The translations under genes and the position numbers were made by a program. Of a stretch of 64,000 bases of DNA, positions 1 through 8,398 are shown piece after piece. The first letter of the stretch is position 1; the number at the start of each line of letters is the position of its first letter. A model generated the notes under the pieces. The model ran no database searches and was not told the origin of the DNA. It saw nothing but the letters and a program-made list of their open reading frames with translations. Source of the stretch: Paenarthrobacter nitroguajacolicus JCM 14115 (lineage in GTDB: Bacteria > Actinomycetota > Actinomycetes > Actinomycetales > Micrococcaceae); the NCBI GenBank assembly GCA_001313365.1, contig BBFS01000005.1, positions 42,770-106,769 on the forward strand. Reading direction: 5' to 3'.

Positions 1-86
1 GCAGACAGCCGCGGAGTTGGCGATGCGGTTGCTGATGTCCCGGATGCGCTGCTCAATAGCGACGGGGTTGAGTACTTCGTTACTCA
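1..86 (-). CDS. Phage protein, N-terminal fragment cut by the window edge
   Basis: Leftward gene that begins at ATG 84-86 and runs off the left edge; only 28 residues are visible. The visible start (MSNEVLNPVAIEQRIRDIS) resembles small proteins of actinobacteriophage early regions whose function is not known. Its ATG overlaps the end of the preceding small gene, the tight packing expected of a phage operon. No domain can be judged from so short a piece. The link to phage rests on resemblance from memory and on the surrounding prophage genes. Confidence 0.5.
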
Positions 87-200
87 TAGCGGCTGCCTCC
101 TGCCCCGGATCGTTGGAGGCTGTGCATTCCTCGTCGTGGCTAGTCGCTCGGGGGGGCAGCGCTTGTTGCCGCACTCAGGGCAGACAATCATTCGGTTCAC
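84..200 (-). CDS. Small phage protein with a Cys-rich CPECGNKRC motif
   Basis: Short leftward gene starting at GTG 200 or ATG 191. The motif CPECGNKRCP suggests a small zinc-ribbon-like protein, common in actinophage early operons. As written the frame ends at 84, overlapping the next ATG. It crosses a run of seven C (150-156). Shortening that run to five gives a much more phage-like continuation (RATSHDEECTASNDPGQ), but the frame would then run straight into the next gene. The exact C-terminus is therefore unresolved and a second error is likely. Function unknown. Confidence 0.4.
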   Translation of the reverse strand: MNRMIVCPECGNKRCPPERLATTRNAQPPTIRGRRQPL

Positions 201-458
201 GGGGGTTGTTATTGATCCGGGTCGAGAGGTCAGCAGTCGGATCTGAGGTTGCGATAACCTCGCCCACGCGGCGTGAGCACTCGTAGCAGTCGCAGACTTC
301 GCCTCAGTGGTGATCACGAGGTACTGGCCGATCTGCACCATGTACACCTCACCCCCCCAGAGGGTCTGCGTGGCGTCCGAGACTTTCCCGAGCACGTCAA
401 GTGCTAGGGGGGGCAGCCGGACGGCGAAGACAGGGCTAGCAATTTTCGTATCGGTCAT
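175..458 (-). CDS. Hypothetical phage protein with C-terminal Cys cluster
   Basis: Leftward gene starting at ATG 458, which overlaps the TGA of the upstream gene (ATGA junction at 455-458). The first 50 residues (MTDTKIASPVFAVRLPPLAL...) read cleanly. Near 300 the open frame loses coding character, while another frame gives CDCYECSRRVGEV and stops at 175. A frameshift near 300 is the simplest explanation and leaves a CxCxxC-type cluster that might bind metal. No family is recognised. Operon position says early phage function; the rest is inference. Confidence 0.4.
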
Positions 459-1014
459 GGTCGGCCGCCGATCTGTGGCAGGTTTGGGTCGAGCTGCAGC
501 GGGATCCCGCCGTCACGCCACGCCTGGACGAGAGACAAGCCCTTGTCCTTGGCCGTGTAGGTGACCGTGAACTTCGTGGGATCACCCGGCAGCCGGTGCT
601 CGACGCCTTCCACCAGCTCGCCCTCATCAGTCACGAATGAATCGCCCGCCAGTTTGCAGTCAGCGGCGATGTGCTCCACAGCGGAGGGCTTCACGCGCAC
701 CTCTGTCCAGCCCTCGACGGGCGGGTGCTCCACGGTTTCGATGAGGTCCGGGCGGTACTCGCGGCACCAGTCCAGGAGGGCGCCGTGGTCAGTCACCACA
801 GACTCGGCTTTGGCCTCGGTCAGGGTGATCTGCGCGACTTTGTCGCGTCCGGGTTGAACACGCTGAAGGACTTGTTGCCGGTTTCCTTGTACTGGGCCAC
901 GAGATCCTTCAGAGCAGCCTCGCGGCCGATCTTGTTGGCGTCCACGATCACGGAGGTCATCGCGTTCATGACCGCCGTGCGCAGGGTCTTCTCTTTGAAA
1001 GTCAGCTCAGGCAT
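455..1014 (-). CDS. Conserved phage protein of unknown function, frameshifted
   Basis: Two open frames form one protein of about 186 residues. The first (ATG 1014) reads MPELTFKEKTLRTAVMNAMT and breaks near 845. The second reads KVAQITLTEAKAES, then VTDHGALLDWCREYRP, to the stop at 455. One missing base near 845 restores continuity. The start overlaps the TGA of the annealing protein upstream, so the two are likely translationally coupled. Its place beside a single-strand annealing gene suggests a recombination or replication accessory role. No catalytic motif is visible. Confidence 0.55.
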
Positions 1015-1784
1015 TGGTTACCGTCCCCCCCTCGATAGGTGTGCATTCTTGGATTGCCGCGTCTACAGCGGCCATGTAGTGCGGTGGGGCTCCAGCGCGC
1101 CCAGCCATCGCCCGCAGTGCGGCCAGCCGATCCGCGTCGCCCTGGGCGTCGATGAGTGACTGCTGCCAGTCCACGCTCGGAGGCTGCTGTTGCGGGGGGG
1201 CTGCTGTTGGGCACGCTGCTGCGGAGGCTCGACGTCGTGGTCTTCTTCCGCGATCTTCTTAGCCGCGGCTGCCTCCGACTTGGACCACAGGTAGGTGCCT
1301 ACACCGAAGCGCATAGCCGCATTGCGGATGAAGTCACCGATGGTTTCCTTGATGGCGTTCGGGCCACTGTTGCGCCCGGGGGGGTCGCCAAAACCGATGC
1401 GCGTCACGCCGAGCACGGTCATGCGCGCCCACATCCCGCCATCAGTCAGCAGGGGAGTGCCCGCAGGTGAGAGGCGAACGGTTCCCAGTGCCACAGAGGA
1501 TCCACAGCGTTCAGCCGGTCAGTGATCCCCCCCGCGTGGCCTACATAGTCCAGATGCATCGAACGGGCATGCCAGCCGCCGCAATAGAACCCGTCAGCCG
1601 AGTAGCGAGACCCTTGCTCGCACTTGCCGCGCTCCTCGTCGTTCTTCCGAACCTGCTTGGGCAGCTTCTCGATCTCATCTTGGGCAAACGGTTTAGACAG
1701 CAGTGCCAGGCGCTCGTTGTACTCAGTCACTGGCATATGCCGTCCATCAGGCAGCTCCACAAGTTCTACTTCCTTCGCAACCAT
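1007..1784 (-). CDS. ERF/Rad52-like single-strand DNA annealing protein (phage), frameshifted
   Basis: Reassembled protein of about 255 residues. Recognisable blocks in order are YVGHAG-ITDRLNAVDP, WHWEPFA, a GTPLLTDGGMWARMTVLGVTR strand pair and IKETIGDFIRNAAMRFGVG, followed by a Gln/Pro-rich linker and an acidic tail. I recognise this layout from actinophage proteins assigned to the ERF/Rad52-like annealing group. Such proteins anneal complementary single strands during phage replication. Frames break near 1470 and at the seven-base C run near 1190; the C-terminal frame ends at 1007. Start ATG 1784 overlaps the upstream stop. Confidence 0.6.
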
Positions 1785-1972
1785 CAGCGGTCTCCCTTCC
1801 GCCAGGCGTCGGCGTCGTCGGTCGCGCGCTGATCGTTAGCGTCCGCAACCGCGTCATGGTCGATGCCCTCGGATTGCTCGAGGAGCCGGTCATGGTTTCG
1901 TGCGGGGATGATGGCGAGGCCGGCGAAGATCGCCCCCCCGACAAACACCACGAGGAATGGGCCGTTCAGCAT
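1784..1972 (-). CDS. Small phage membrane protein
   Basis: Open frame of about 62 residues from ATG 1972. It has one hydrophobic segment near the N-terminus (FLVVFVGGAIFAGLAIIP) followed by a polar Asp-rich tail, suggesting a single-pass membrane protein. Its stop overlaps the start of the annealing-protein gene, and its own start lies inside the end of the upstream gene. No family recognised; the role in the early operon is unknown. Confidence 0.45.
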   Translation of the reverse strand: MLNGPFLVVFVGGAIFAGLAIIPARNHDRLLEQSEGIDHDAVADANDQRATDDADAWRKGDR

Positions 1973-2141
1973 GAGGCCCCCCCTTTGCCCATCGCTCAAC
2001 GTGGGCCACTGCTTCTTGGAACGTGCCGGGGGGATGAGACTGGGCGTTGCCTGTCGCCGGGTTGATCCGGTCAGCCCACCAGTAGTTCAGTTGCTTGACG
2101 ATGCGAGGCTTTACGCTCAGTCGCTGGTCGCGGAGCCTCAT
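1966..2141 (-). CDS. Small hypothetical phage protein
   Basis: Starts at ATG 2141, overlapping the TGA of the HTH gene upstream, and begins MRLRDQRLSVKPRIVKQLNY. It crosses a seven-base G run (complement of 1977-1983). With five bases there the frame ends in WAKGASC and a TGA at 1966-1968, giving the usual 4-base overlap with the next ATG; with seven it reads on out of phase. The product is then about 57 residues with no known domain. Confidence 0.45.
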
Positions 2142-2392
2142 GCGGCCACCGCCGGAGTCTGATCGGTGCGGGCGTCGATAAAGGCCTGCAGGTCGTCGGC
2201 GCGGACACGCCACTTCTGCCTGCTGGTCCCGAGCTCGACGGCGCGGAGAGAACCGTCCTTGATGCGGTCGCGGACCCAATCATCGGACATGCCGAGAAGG
2301 TCAGCTGCTGCCTTGGTTGAGTAGAGCCTTACGGCTTCAGTTGGGGGGGTGCCGTTCCCCCCCGACGTTGGTCGGCTGGGTATAGTTGCCAT
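2138..2392 (-). CDS. Helix-turn-helix DNA-binding protein, excisionase/MerR-like
   Basis: About 84 residues from ATG 2392. The core LYSTKAAADLLGMSDDWVRD followed by an IKDGSLRAVELG segment is the layout of the winged HTH_17/excisionase fold: a DNA-reading helix, then a wing with Lys/Arg. Such proteins in phage early operons act as excisionases or transcriptional switches. A longer start (ATG 2431) would lie inside a hairpin and is less likely; ATG 2392 has a purine-rich stretch upstream. The insert TSGGNGTPPTE comes from a C-run-rich stretch and may be altered. Confidence 0.6.
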   Translation of the reverse strand: MATIPSRPTSGGNGTPPTEAVRLYSTKAAADLLGMSDDWVRDRIKDGSLRAVELGTSRQKWRVRADDLQAFIDARTDQTPAVAA

Positions 2393-2412
2393 TGAGATTT
2401 GCTTTCTTGTCG

Positions 2413-2450
2413 AGGTCCTCTCCTGGTGCATCAGGAGAGGGCCTTTTTCA
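2413..2450. terminator. Strong hairpin with T-tract on the plus strand
   Basis: CCTCTCCTG and its complement CAGGAGAGG form a stem around a short loop, followed on the plus strand by GGCCTTTTT. By shape it is an intrinsic terminator for plus-strand transcription, yet no rightward gene ends here. On the minus strand it lies between two leftward genes and lacks a T tract. It may block antisense transcription into the immunity region or act as a processing site. Confidence 0.45.
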
Positions 2451-2723
2451 TATCTGGATCAACGTCTTGTGACGTGTGGAGCCTGCCGCATTTGTCACTC
2501 GATGCGCGCGAGAGTCCTCTTTTCGGATGAAGAGTTCGTCTAGGTCCCGCTTGAGCCACTTGCAGATCTGGATAGCCAGGTCTTCCGAGCACTGCTTCAT
2601 GGTGCCGGTCTCCAGTGCGGAGATCGCGGCCTGACTGCACTGGCAAAGGATGGCCAGCTGGCGCTGGTTGAATCCCTCGCGGATGCGTCGCTCTTTCAGC
2701 TTTTCGCGGTTGATGGGTTGCAT
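2448..2723 (-). CDS. XRE-family regulator, Cro-like
   Basis: About 91 residues from ATG 2723, which has an excellent ribosome site (AGAGGGGAGG) just upstream. The HTH reads LKERRIREGFNQRQLAIL followed by CSQAAISALETG, the typical XRE turn and recognition helix; the rest is a basic, Cys-containing tail. It is the first leftward gene and is divergent from the repressor gene at 2978. By position it is the Cro-like regulator of the early operon. Confidence 0.65.
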   Translation of the reverse strand: MQPINREKLKERRIREGFNQRQLAILCQCSQAAISALETGTMKQCSEDLAIQICKWLKRDLDELFIRKEDSRAHRVTNAAGSTRHKTLIQI

Positions 2724-2825
2724 GTACACCTCCCCTCTGAGTCGTTGCTTTGGCCGGCGGTAGGTGCTGGGCGCCGGTCGAACTGTTCCTTGTCGCAAGT
2801 ACATGTCTACTCCTCTGGATTGTCT

Positions 2826-2951
2826 TTGACAAGTAGAGCTTGCCTCAATTCTCATTCACTTGTCAACACGCCGCCGCTGGATGCACTGGGGGGGATAAGG
2901 AGAGTAGGCGGTTTACTTGTATCGGAATCTCGTTTCCCGACTTCAACAAGT
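2826..2951. promoter_or_regulatory. Prophage immunity operator region
   Basis: Between the divergent regulators, TTGACAAGT (2826-2834) is matched by a perfect inverted copy ACTTGTCAA (2858-2866). Further half-sites are ACTTGT (2915-2920) and ACAAGT (2946-2951), with another ACTTGT at 3566-3571 before the ImmA gene. Repeated half-sites between repressor and Cro-like genes are expected for repressor binding. Binding itself is inference. Confidence 0.5.
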
Positions 2952-2977
2952 AGTACAACTGCCGCAAGGATTGAGCC

Positions 2978-3542
2978 ATGGAAAGCACCGAACTCTCGCT
3001 GCGTCAGATCGCCCAGATGGCATCTGACAACAACGGAGGCGCTAAGGGCCGCGAACTGGACCGCATCGCCAAGAGCAAGGGCCTGACGCTCTCCTACACG
3101 ACAGTCAACAAGATCATCGCCGGCACCTACACGTCCCGCCCAGGCATCAAGACAGTTGAAGCCCTAGCGACGCTCGCCGGAGTACCGATGGCCGAGGCAT
3201 ACAACGCCGCAGGCATCGAAGCTCCCCAAGCATCGCTAGCAGAACAACTGCCGCCGGACGCGGACACTCTGACCCCCAGATCAGCGGCGAGTAGTGATCG
3301 ACCTGACCCGTGTGTTCATCAAGCAGAACCGACTGGTTCACGAACTACGGCAGGAGGTGGTGGAACATGAAGACCGTTCCGCCCCCCCCATTACGCGAAC
3401 AGGGGAGAGCCCTGTATCCGCAAAGAATCACCTCAAAGCAGTACCCAACTACCGAGAAGCAACCGAAGAAGAGCTGGAACACCTGGCCGCATTCCCGGGA
3501 GATCCTGACATCGCACACGATGAGGAACCGCACGGCGACTAG
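2978..3542 (+). CDS. XRE-type phage repressor
   Basis: Reassembled protein of about 188 residues starting at ATG 2978. The N-terminal HTH region reads LRQIAQMASDN, LTLSYTTVNKIIAGTYTSRP and EALATLAGVPMAEAYNAAG. The C-terminal part (VVIDLTRVFIKQNRLVHELR, then an acidic tail) is in another frame. Reducing a five-C run near 3275 to four joins them as TLTPDQRRVVIDLTR. This is the layout of actinophage immunity repressors encoded just before an ImmA-type peptidase. The likely role is to hold the leftward lytic promoter silent. Confidence 0.65.
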
Positions 3543-3586
3543 GCCGAGGCTTATTTTGTCAGCCCACTTGTATAGCGTCGGCTGGC

Positions 3587-3990
3587 ATGGGGTACGAACG
3601 TCTAGTGGATGAGCTCGGTGTCCGTCTAGTCGATGGATACCCGCCGAATGGCTGGTGGGCCAGTTACGATCACCGAACACACACAATCACTCGCAGGCCT
3701 GATCTTGGGTCACTGCAGCGCAGGGTCGCTACCTATCACGAGCTCGGGCATGCGTTTTTCAAGCACGCCGGGTGCGATCCCAAGCAAGAGGTCCAGGCCA
3801 GCATCTGGGCATCTCGCCAAATGATCACCGACTCCGCTTCATTGAGGCTGCCCGGATCACGGACGAGCTGCAAGGCATCGCCCACCATCTAGGCGTCATG
3901 AAGCGGGACGTGGAGTTCTATCTGCGATCCCTCAGCTACGCCGAAATGGTTGCGATGCGCCACAAGATCGGGTGGGGGGGACACCCATAG
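3587..3990 (+). CDS. ImmA/IrrE-family metallopeptidase
   Basis: About 134 residues from ATG 3587. TYHELGHAFFKH contains the zinc-binding HExxH signature of ImmA/IrrE peptidases, which inactivate phage repressors and trigger induction. A frameshift near 3832 separates this half from the C-terminal part (ITDELQGIAHHLGVMKRDVE, ending at 3990). The gene lies directly after the repressor and before the integrase, the usual immunity order. Confidence 0.7.
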
Positions 3991-4005
3991 GGAAGGGGGG
4001 GAACC

Positions 4006-5203
4006 ATGGCCAGAGCTGCAAGGGGGGGAAGGGACCCTCTACAAAACGGACAACGGCTGGCGCGGGTACGTCACCGTGAATGGCGCCAGGAAGTACTTCT
4101 CAGCCAAGACCAAGGCCGAGGCATCACAGAAGCGCCGTCAGTTGCTCGCCCAGCGGGATCACGGGGGGGAGCTGTCAGTGGGCAAGGCGCCCACAGTGCT
4201 GCAGTGGCTGGAGCACTGGATGAGCATCTCCAAACACAGGCCAACCACGGCGGCCGGATACCGCCACTACATCAAGACCTACATGAAGCCCATCACGCGC
4301 TGCGCCTGGACAAGCTCACCATCGAGCACCTCGAAGGCTCTACACCCAAATGGAGAAGGACGGCCTGTCTGGATCCACCAGGCATCAGACGCACTCGATA
4401 ATCAGGGTCGCCTTGAAGCATGCTGTCCGGCGCGGGCACGTCTTCCGTAATGTCGCCGCGCTGGTCGAGCCCCCCCCATCAGTTGGGCCACGCAAGACTA
4501 AGGCTTTGTCCGAAGCTGACTTGCAGGCGCTCTACGCAGCTGTGGCCGGCACACGGTATGAAGCACGCTGGCTGCTGTCCTTGCAGATGGGGGCTACGCC
4601 CAGGTGAAGCAACGGGCCTCCAGTGGCAGGACCTCGACTTTGAAACCGGGATCCTGCATGTGCACCATCAGATCCAAGCGGTGGCAGGTAAGGGTGCTGT
4701 TCTGGCTGATCTTCCCAAGACTGCATCAGGTGACCGGCGCATCCCTCTACCGACGTACTTGCTCGACATGCTGAAGCGACGCCGCGAGGAGCAGCTGCGC
4801 GAGATGGTGGAAGCGGGGGGACAGTTGGAACCCATGGACACCAGACGGCCAGCCCACTGCCATGATCTTCACGCAACTGGACGGGCAGCCTCTCCGCCCG
4901 AAGCTGGATCATGACAACTGGCATGCTCTGCTCGCGTCAGCTGGCCTACCGAAGATGCGCCGCTATGTTTCCCGCCACACCGCAGCATCGATGATGATCG
5001 CAAACGACGTCGACGTTGCCACCGTGGCCGCCACCCTGGGGCACGCGAACCCGGCATTCACCATGAGCGTCTACACCCACGCCATCGATGAACGGCGGGA
5101 GGAGCTGGCGGTGAAGTTGGACCGCCTAGCTGCACCCTATTTTGCACCTTATGTTGCCGGTGGCGACCGTTCTCCAGCGGTCAGCGATTCCACTAATCCC
5201 TGA
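4006..5203 (+). CDS. Tyrosine-family phage integrase, multiply frameshifted
   Basis: Reassembled product of about 390 residues. Order: N-terminal arm-binding region (GTLYKTDNGWRGYVTVNG), core-binding SAM-like domain (VLQWLEHWMSISKHRP), then the catalytic domain. Catalytic signatures visible are RPGEATGLQWQDLDF (first Arg), SRHTAASMM (His-xx-Arg region), LGHANPAFTMSVYTH (His box and nucleophilic Tyr). Frames change near 4028, 4300, 4470, 4603 and 4820-4860, mostly at G/C runs. It ends 56 bases before the tRNA-derived attachment site, as expected for a site-specific integrase. Confidence 0.8.
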
Positions 5204-5258
5204 CTTATCAAGGGTTGTCGGCCCGCTACGGCGCCCACCGGGGGGGGCGGTGCGTGAA

Positions 5259-5302
5259 ACTCATAATCCTAAGGTCCTCGGTTCAAGTCCGAGTAGCCCT
5301 AC
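5259..5302 (+). other. Attachment site: 3' half of elongator tRNA-Met(CAU)
   Basis: The sequence from the anticodon loop (CTCATAA, anticodon CAU) through the T arm (CTCGG, TTCAAGT, CCGAG) to the acceptor 3' strand TAGCCCT-A is present. The expected 5' half is missing: bases before the loop cannot pair with TCCTA, and no D arm is seen. This is a tRNA remnant left by integration at a tRNA 3' end, so the intact tRNA should lie beyond the left edge at the other end of the element. Confidence 0.75.
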
Positions 5303-5305
5303 ATT

Positions 5306-8151
5306 TCACACGGGAGCCGTGGCCGACGATTCATTCTTCGTCGCCCACGGCTCTTTTGCCGGCCGTTTAGCCAATGCCGCTGCCAGTTCGGAGCGTATGC
5401 GGGTTTCCTCCCCCCCGCTTCCCGTGGTCGGCAACCGCAGAAGACGGATCTTATGTGCACGGCAGATGGCATCTTTGAGGTCATCCCGGACTTGCTGCGC
5501 GGGATTGTTTTCGTGGTAAGCGAAACCGTCAACTTCAATGGCCAGGACGGGCATGTTGGTGACGCGGTTATAGACCACGAAGTCCAGGCTTGCCCGGTTC
5601 TGGACAAAAGAAGCCTGTTGGGACGTGAGCATCGCAGGATCGCGAAGCAAATTCTTCAGCAGGACCTGTGGCGCCACAGCTAAGTCGGAGAACAGTTCGT
5701 CCTCGAGGATCTCCGACAGGAGGGTCCAGATAATATTCTCCGACGTGTACGTGGAGCTGTTCCGGAGCCGGGCGGCCAAAGGGCGCAGCAGTGCTGAGTA
5801 TTCTCTGTACAGGAGGTCAAAGACGGACAGGACGTTGCTGTCGAAGACGCCATCCTCCGGATTTCGGTAGCGAATAAAGTGCACCAGGTCTCGAAGGTGT
5901 CGGCTTTTCGGCAGCATCTCATTGTTGGTAACAAGCACGAACCGTTTCACTGCGCGGGAGACGGCGACGTTGACGAGGTGCGGGTCATCGACGAAGCTGA
6001 CGCCTTGGTGACCGCTGTTTGTCTCGTCCAGGACTGTGCTCATGATGATCACGTCCTTCTGCCGCCCTTGGAACTTGTGGACTGTGTCGGCGTGGATCCT
6101 GTTGAGCAAGGCCTCGGTTACTTTGTCCACTTGCCGTCGATACGGGGGGGTCACCACGCCGATCTGCTCGTTGCTGATACCTGAGCAGAATTGCCCGAGG
6201 ACCTCCTTGGCAATAACGTCCGCTTCACGCTGGTTGGTTCGGCCCCCCGCTGTTGTGCTGCCGCATGTGGTTCCCCCTCGGCTGTCCGGACGACCACCAA
6301 CGGCTGACCGCCCGACCCGCTGGAGGTGTAGGGGACCAGCCTCCCGCCGTAGAACTTCCTGTTGCAGAAGTCGATGATCGCCGGATCGCAGCGGTAATGC
6401 TCCCGAAGCATGGTGCGGGGGAAGGTCATCGCCGAACTGATCGATGATTGAGGACAGAATGTTGTGCTTCCTGTAGTCCACACTGGTGGACGGGGCCTTC
6501 TTGGAGTTCCTTGATGCTCTCTCATCGGCGATGTGCTGCAGTTGCTGAAGGTCGCCGACCACAATGACGTTCCGGGCGCGGGAGAGTGCCAGGCCAGCGG
6601 CGAGCAGATCAACTTGGGAGGCCTCGTCAATGATCAGGTAATCGAGGAGCTGTCCTGTAGGAACACTTCGTCGCAGGGAGTGGCACGTGCTCAGAATTAC
6701 CGGGTAGTCAGCGGTGAATTCCGCGAAGGTTGACCTGTACGTGGCTTCTGAGTGGACCCGCCTGCGCGTCTGGGCGTAGCGGCTATGGAGAGATGCTTCG
6801 AGCGTCTGCCTGGAAGCCAGCCGATGCTCCTCCTCAAGACGTCCATAGTCTTCATTCGCCAGCAGCTGCCCCGCTTGATTGATACGCTCTTCAAGCTCCT
6901 TGACCTTGCTGTCATAGTAGGCGCCCTGAAGCCGCAGAACGACGTCAGTGTCGTGGGGGATCAACTCGTCCGAGTCGTCCGTATCGGAGACGAAGTCTCA
7001 GGCGGCGGAAAAGTTTTCGGACCGGTCCGGACTCGACAGGCATGAATGCGGTATCGGCCAGGAATTCGAGGATCCGAGCGGACGGAGCACGCAGTAGCGG
7101 GACGCCTTCCAGTGCGGGCAACTCACGGGTATCGGCCTGGAGCAGGAAATGACGCCTCTCGAGCTGGTAGCGTCGAGCTCTTGCTTCCACATGGCCAGTT
7201 GTCTGGCGGTCCCTTGCAGGGTCTGCAGGCGGCTGTCGAGTTCGGCCACATATTCTGCCGGGGGGGGTGCCTCGGCAGGCGATTGCCCGACGAATTCATC
7301 CACCGCGGCGTTCCTGGCTTCCTGCCTGGCGAAGAATTCGGCAATTTTCTCCTTCCGACCGAGGTCAGCCACCATGTGTCCGTAGCCTTCCTCGGCCAGT
7401 TTGTCCCGGACATTTTCCACGGCGGCGTTGTTGAAGGAGACGATTCCAACTCTCTGGCCCGGAACGGTAACGATGTTGGCCACAAGGTTCAGTATGGTTT
7501 GGGTTTTTCCCGTGCCGGGTGGACCGTCGATCACCGTTATTCGATTGCTAAGTCCTTTCAGCAGAGCCTCGCGCTGGCTGATGTTTGACGAGAAAGGCAG
7601 TATCGGATGCCGCTGAATCTTCTCGGGGGGAAGTCAGGGTTTGGCGCTGGAGCAGGACTTCAAGGGCGCTTCCTGCCGGGACGCGCCTGAAGTCCTCCTA
7701 TTGCCGGCGTAGCGGATCGTCCTCCCTCAGTTTCGAGGCGACGTCACGCCAATAATCCAGCACGGCCTGGGCTTCTATTTCTTCCTCGGACGGCTGGGAG
7801 ATTGTTATCTGGGTGTCACGACAGGTTTCATATCCGGGTCCTGCGTCACCCGTGTGAAACACGCGCAACCAGGTTCCGTGGGGGGGCGAATCGAAACGGA
7901 GGACCTCGGTGACGGCCTCAAACACCTTGCCCCGCACCGTGACTGTGTCGCGCGGCTTGAGGAATATGGGCGCTGGATTTCGGAGAACAACGACCTTGTC
8001 GGCCGAGTATTTGTATGTCTTTCCGGAACTAAAGGTGATGTGCGTGAAAGCACCGGCGGGACGATACCCGGTCACCTCCGGGGGTCTTGTCATCAAGGCC
8101 ATTCTGGTGACGATTCCGGACCAGAATCGCCTCGTAACGTGGATTGATCAC
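5306..8151 (-). CDS. SF1 helicase fused to a PD-(D/E)XK-type nuclease domain
   Basis: Reassembled protein of about 945 residues. An N-terminal domain of unknown function (VINPRYEAILVRNRHQNG from GTG 8151) precedes a Upf1-like SF1 helicase. Its motifs are GPPGTGKT (I), DYLIIDEASQ (II), VVGDLQQL (III), REHYRCDP (IV), TVHKFQGRQKDVII (V) and VNVAVSRA (VI). The C-terminus has a Vsr/DUF2726-like nuclease core: LDFVVYN, then AIEVDGFAYHE, then RDDLKDA. Frames break near 8083, 7627, 7040 and 6280-6420. A TAG at 7698-7700 also interrupts an otherwise continuous frame. It sits beside a prophage attachment site; a role in defence or DNA repair is plausible but unproven. Confidence 0.7.
5313..5354. terminator. 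Terminator hairpin after the tRNA remnant
   Basis: GAGCCGTGG pairs with CCACGGCTC, extended by CGACGA/TCGTCG around a short loop, and is followed by TTTT. It would terminate the host tRNA transcript. It also overlaps the last codons of the leftward helicase gene, so it may act in both directions. Confidence 0.6.
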
Positions 8152-8280
8152 TGTGCTTCCCCCCCCAAATTCATCTGCACCGTTGCACTACCGACGTTAC
8201 AGAACTGTCCGCTGCGACAAGAGTCTTTGGAACCAGAAAGGAAAACTCCAGCGTTGCGGGGAACGAAGAACCTGCGGTAT

Positions 8281-8314
8281 GTTACTGATCAGTAACTTAC
8301 TACTCGCCGGTAAC
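8281..8314. promoter_or_regulatory. Palindromic operator pair upstream of acyl-CoA dehydrogenase
   Basis: GTTACTGATCAGTAAC (8281-8296) is a perfect 16-bp palindrome. Five bases on lies a related imperfect one, TACTCGCCGGTA (8301-8312). Palindromes of this TTACT-AGTAA kind are typical of TetR-type regulators of fatty-acid genes in actinobacteria. They lie about 85 bases before the dehydrogenase start. No cognate regulator gene is adjacent. Confidence 0.5.
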
Positions 8315-8398
8315 TTGGCCGCCCTGGCGCCCCTTGGGTTCAGCGCGGTTGGTCCGGATCTGACGTGGTCGCAGGTGACCACCCTTGAAGGAGCGAAT

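Noticed and set aside
84..200. Fusion of the CPECGNKRC protein with the next phage protein when the C run is set to five
   Set aside because: It would remove the stop between them, which is unusual for this pair. I report them separately and note the unresolved frame.
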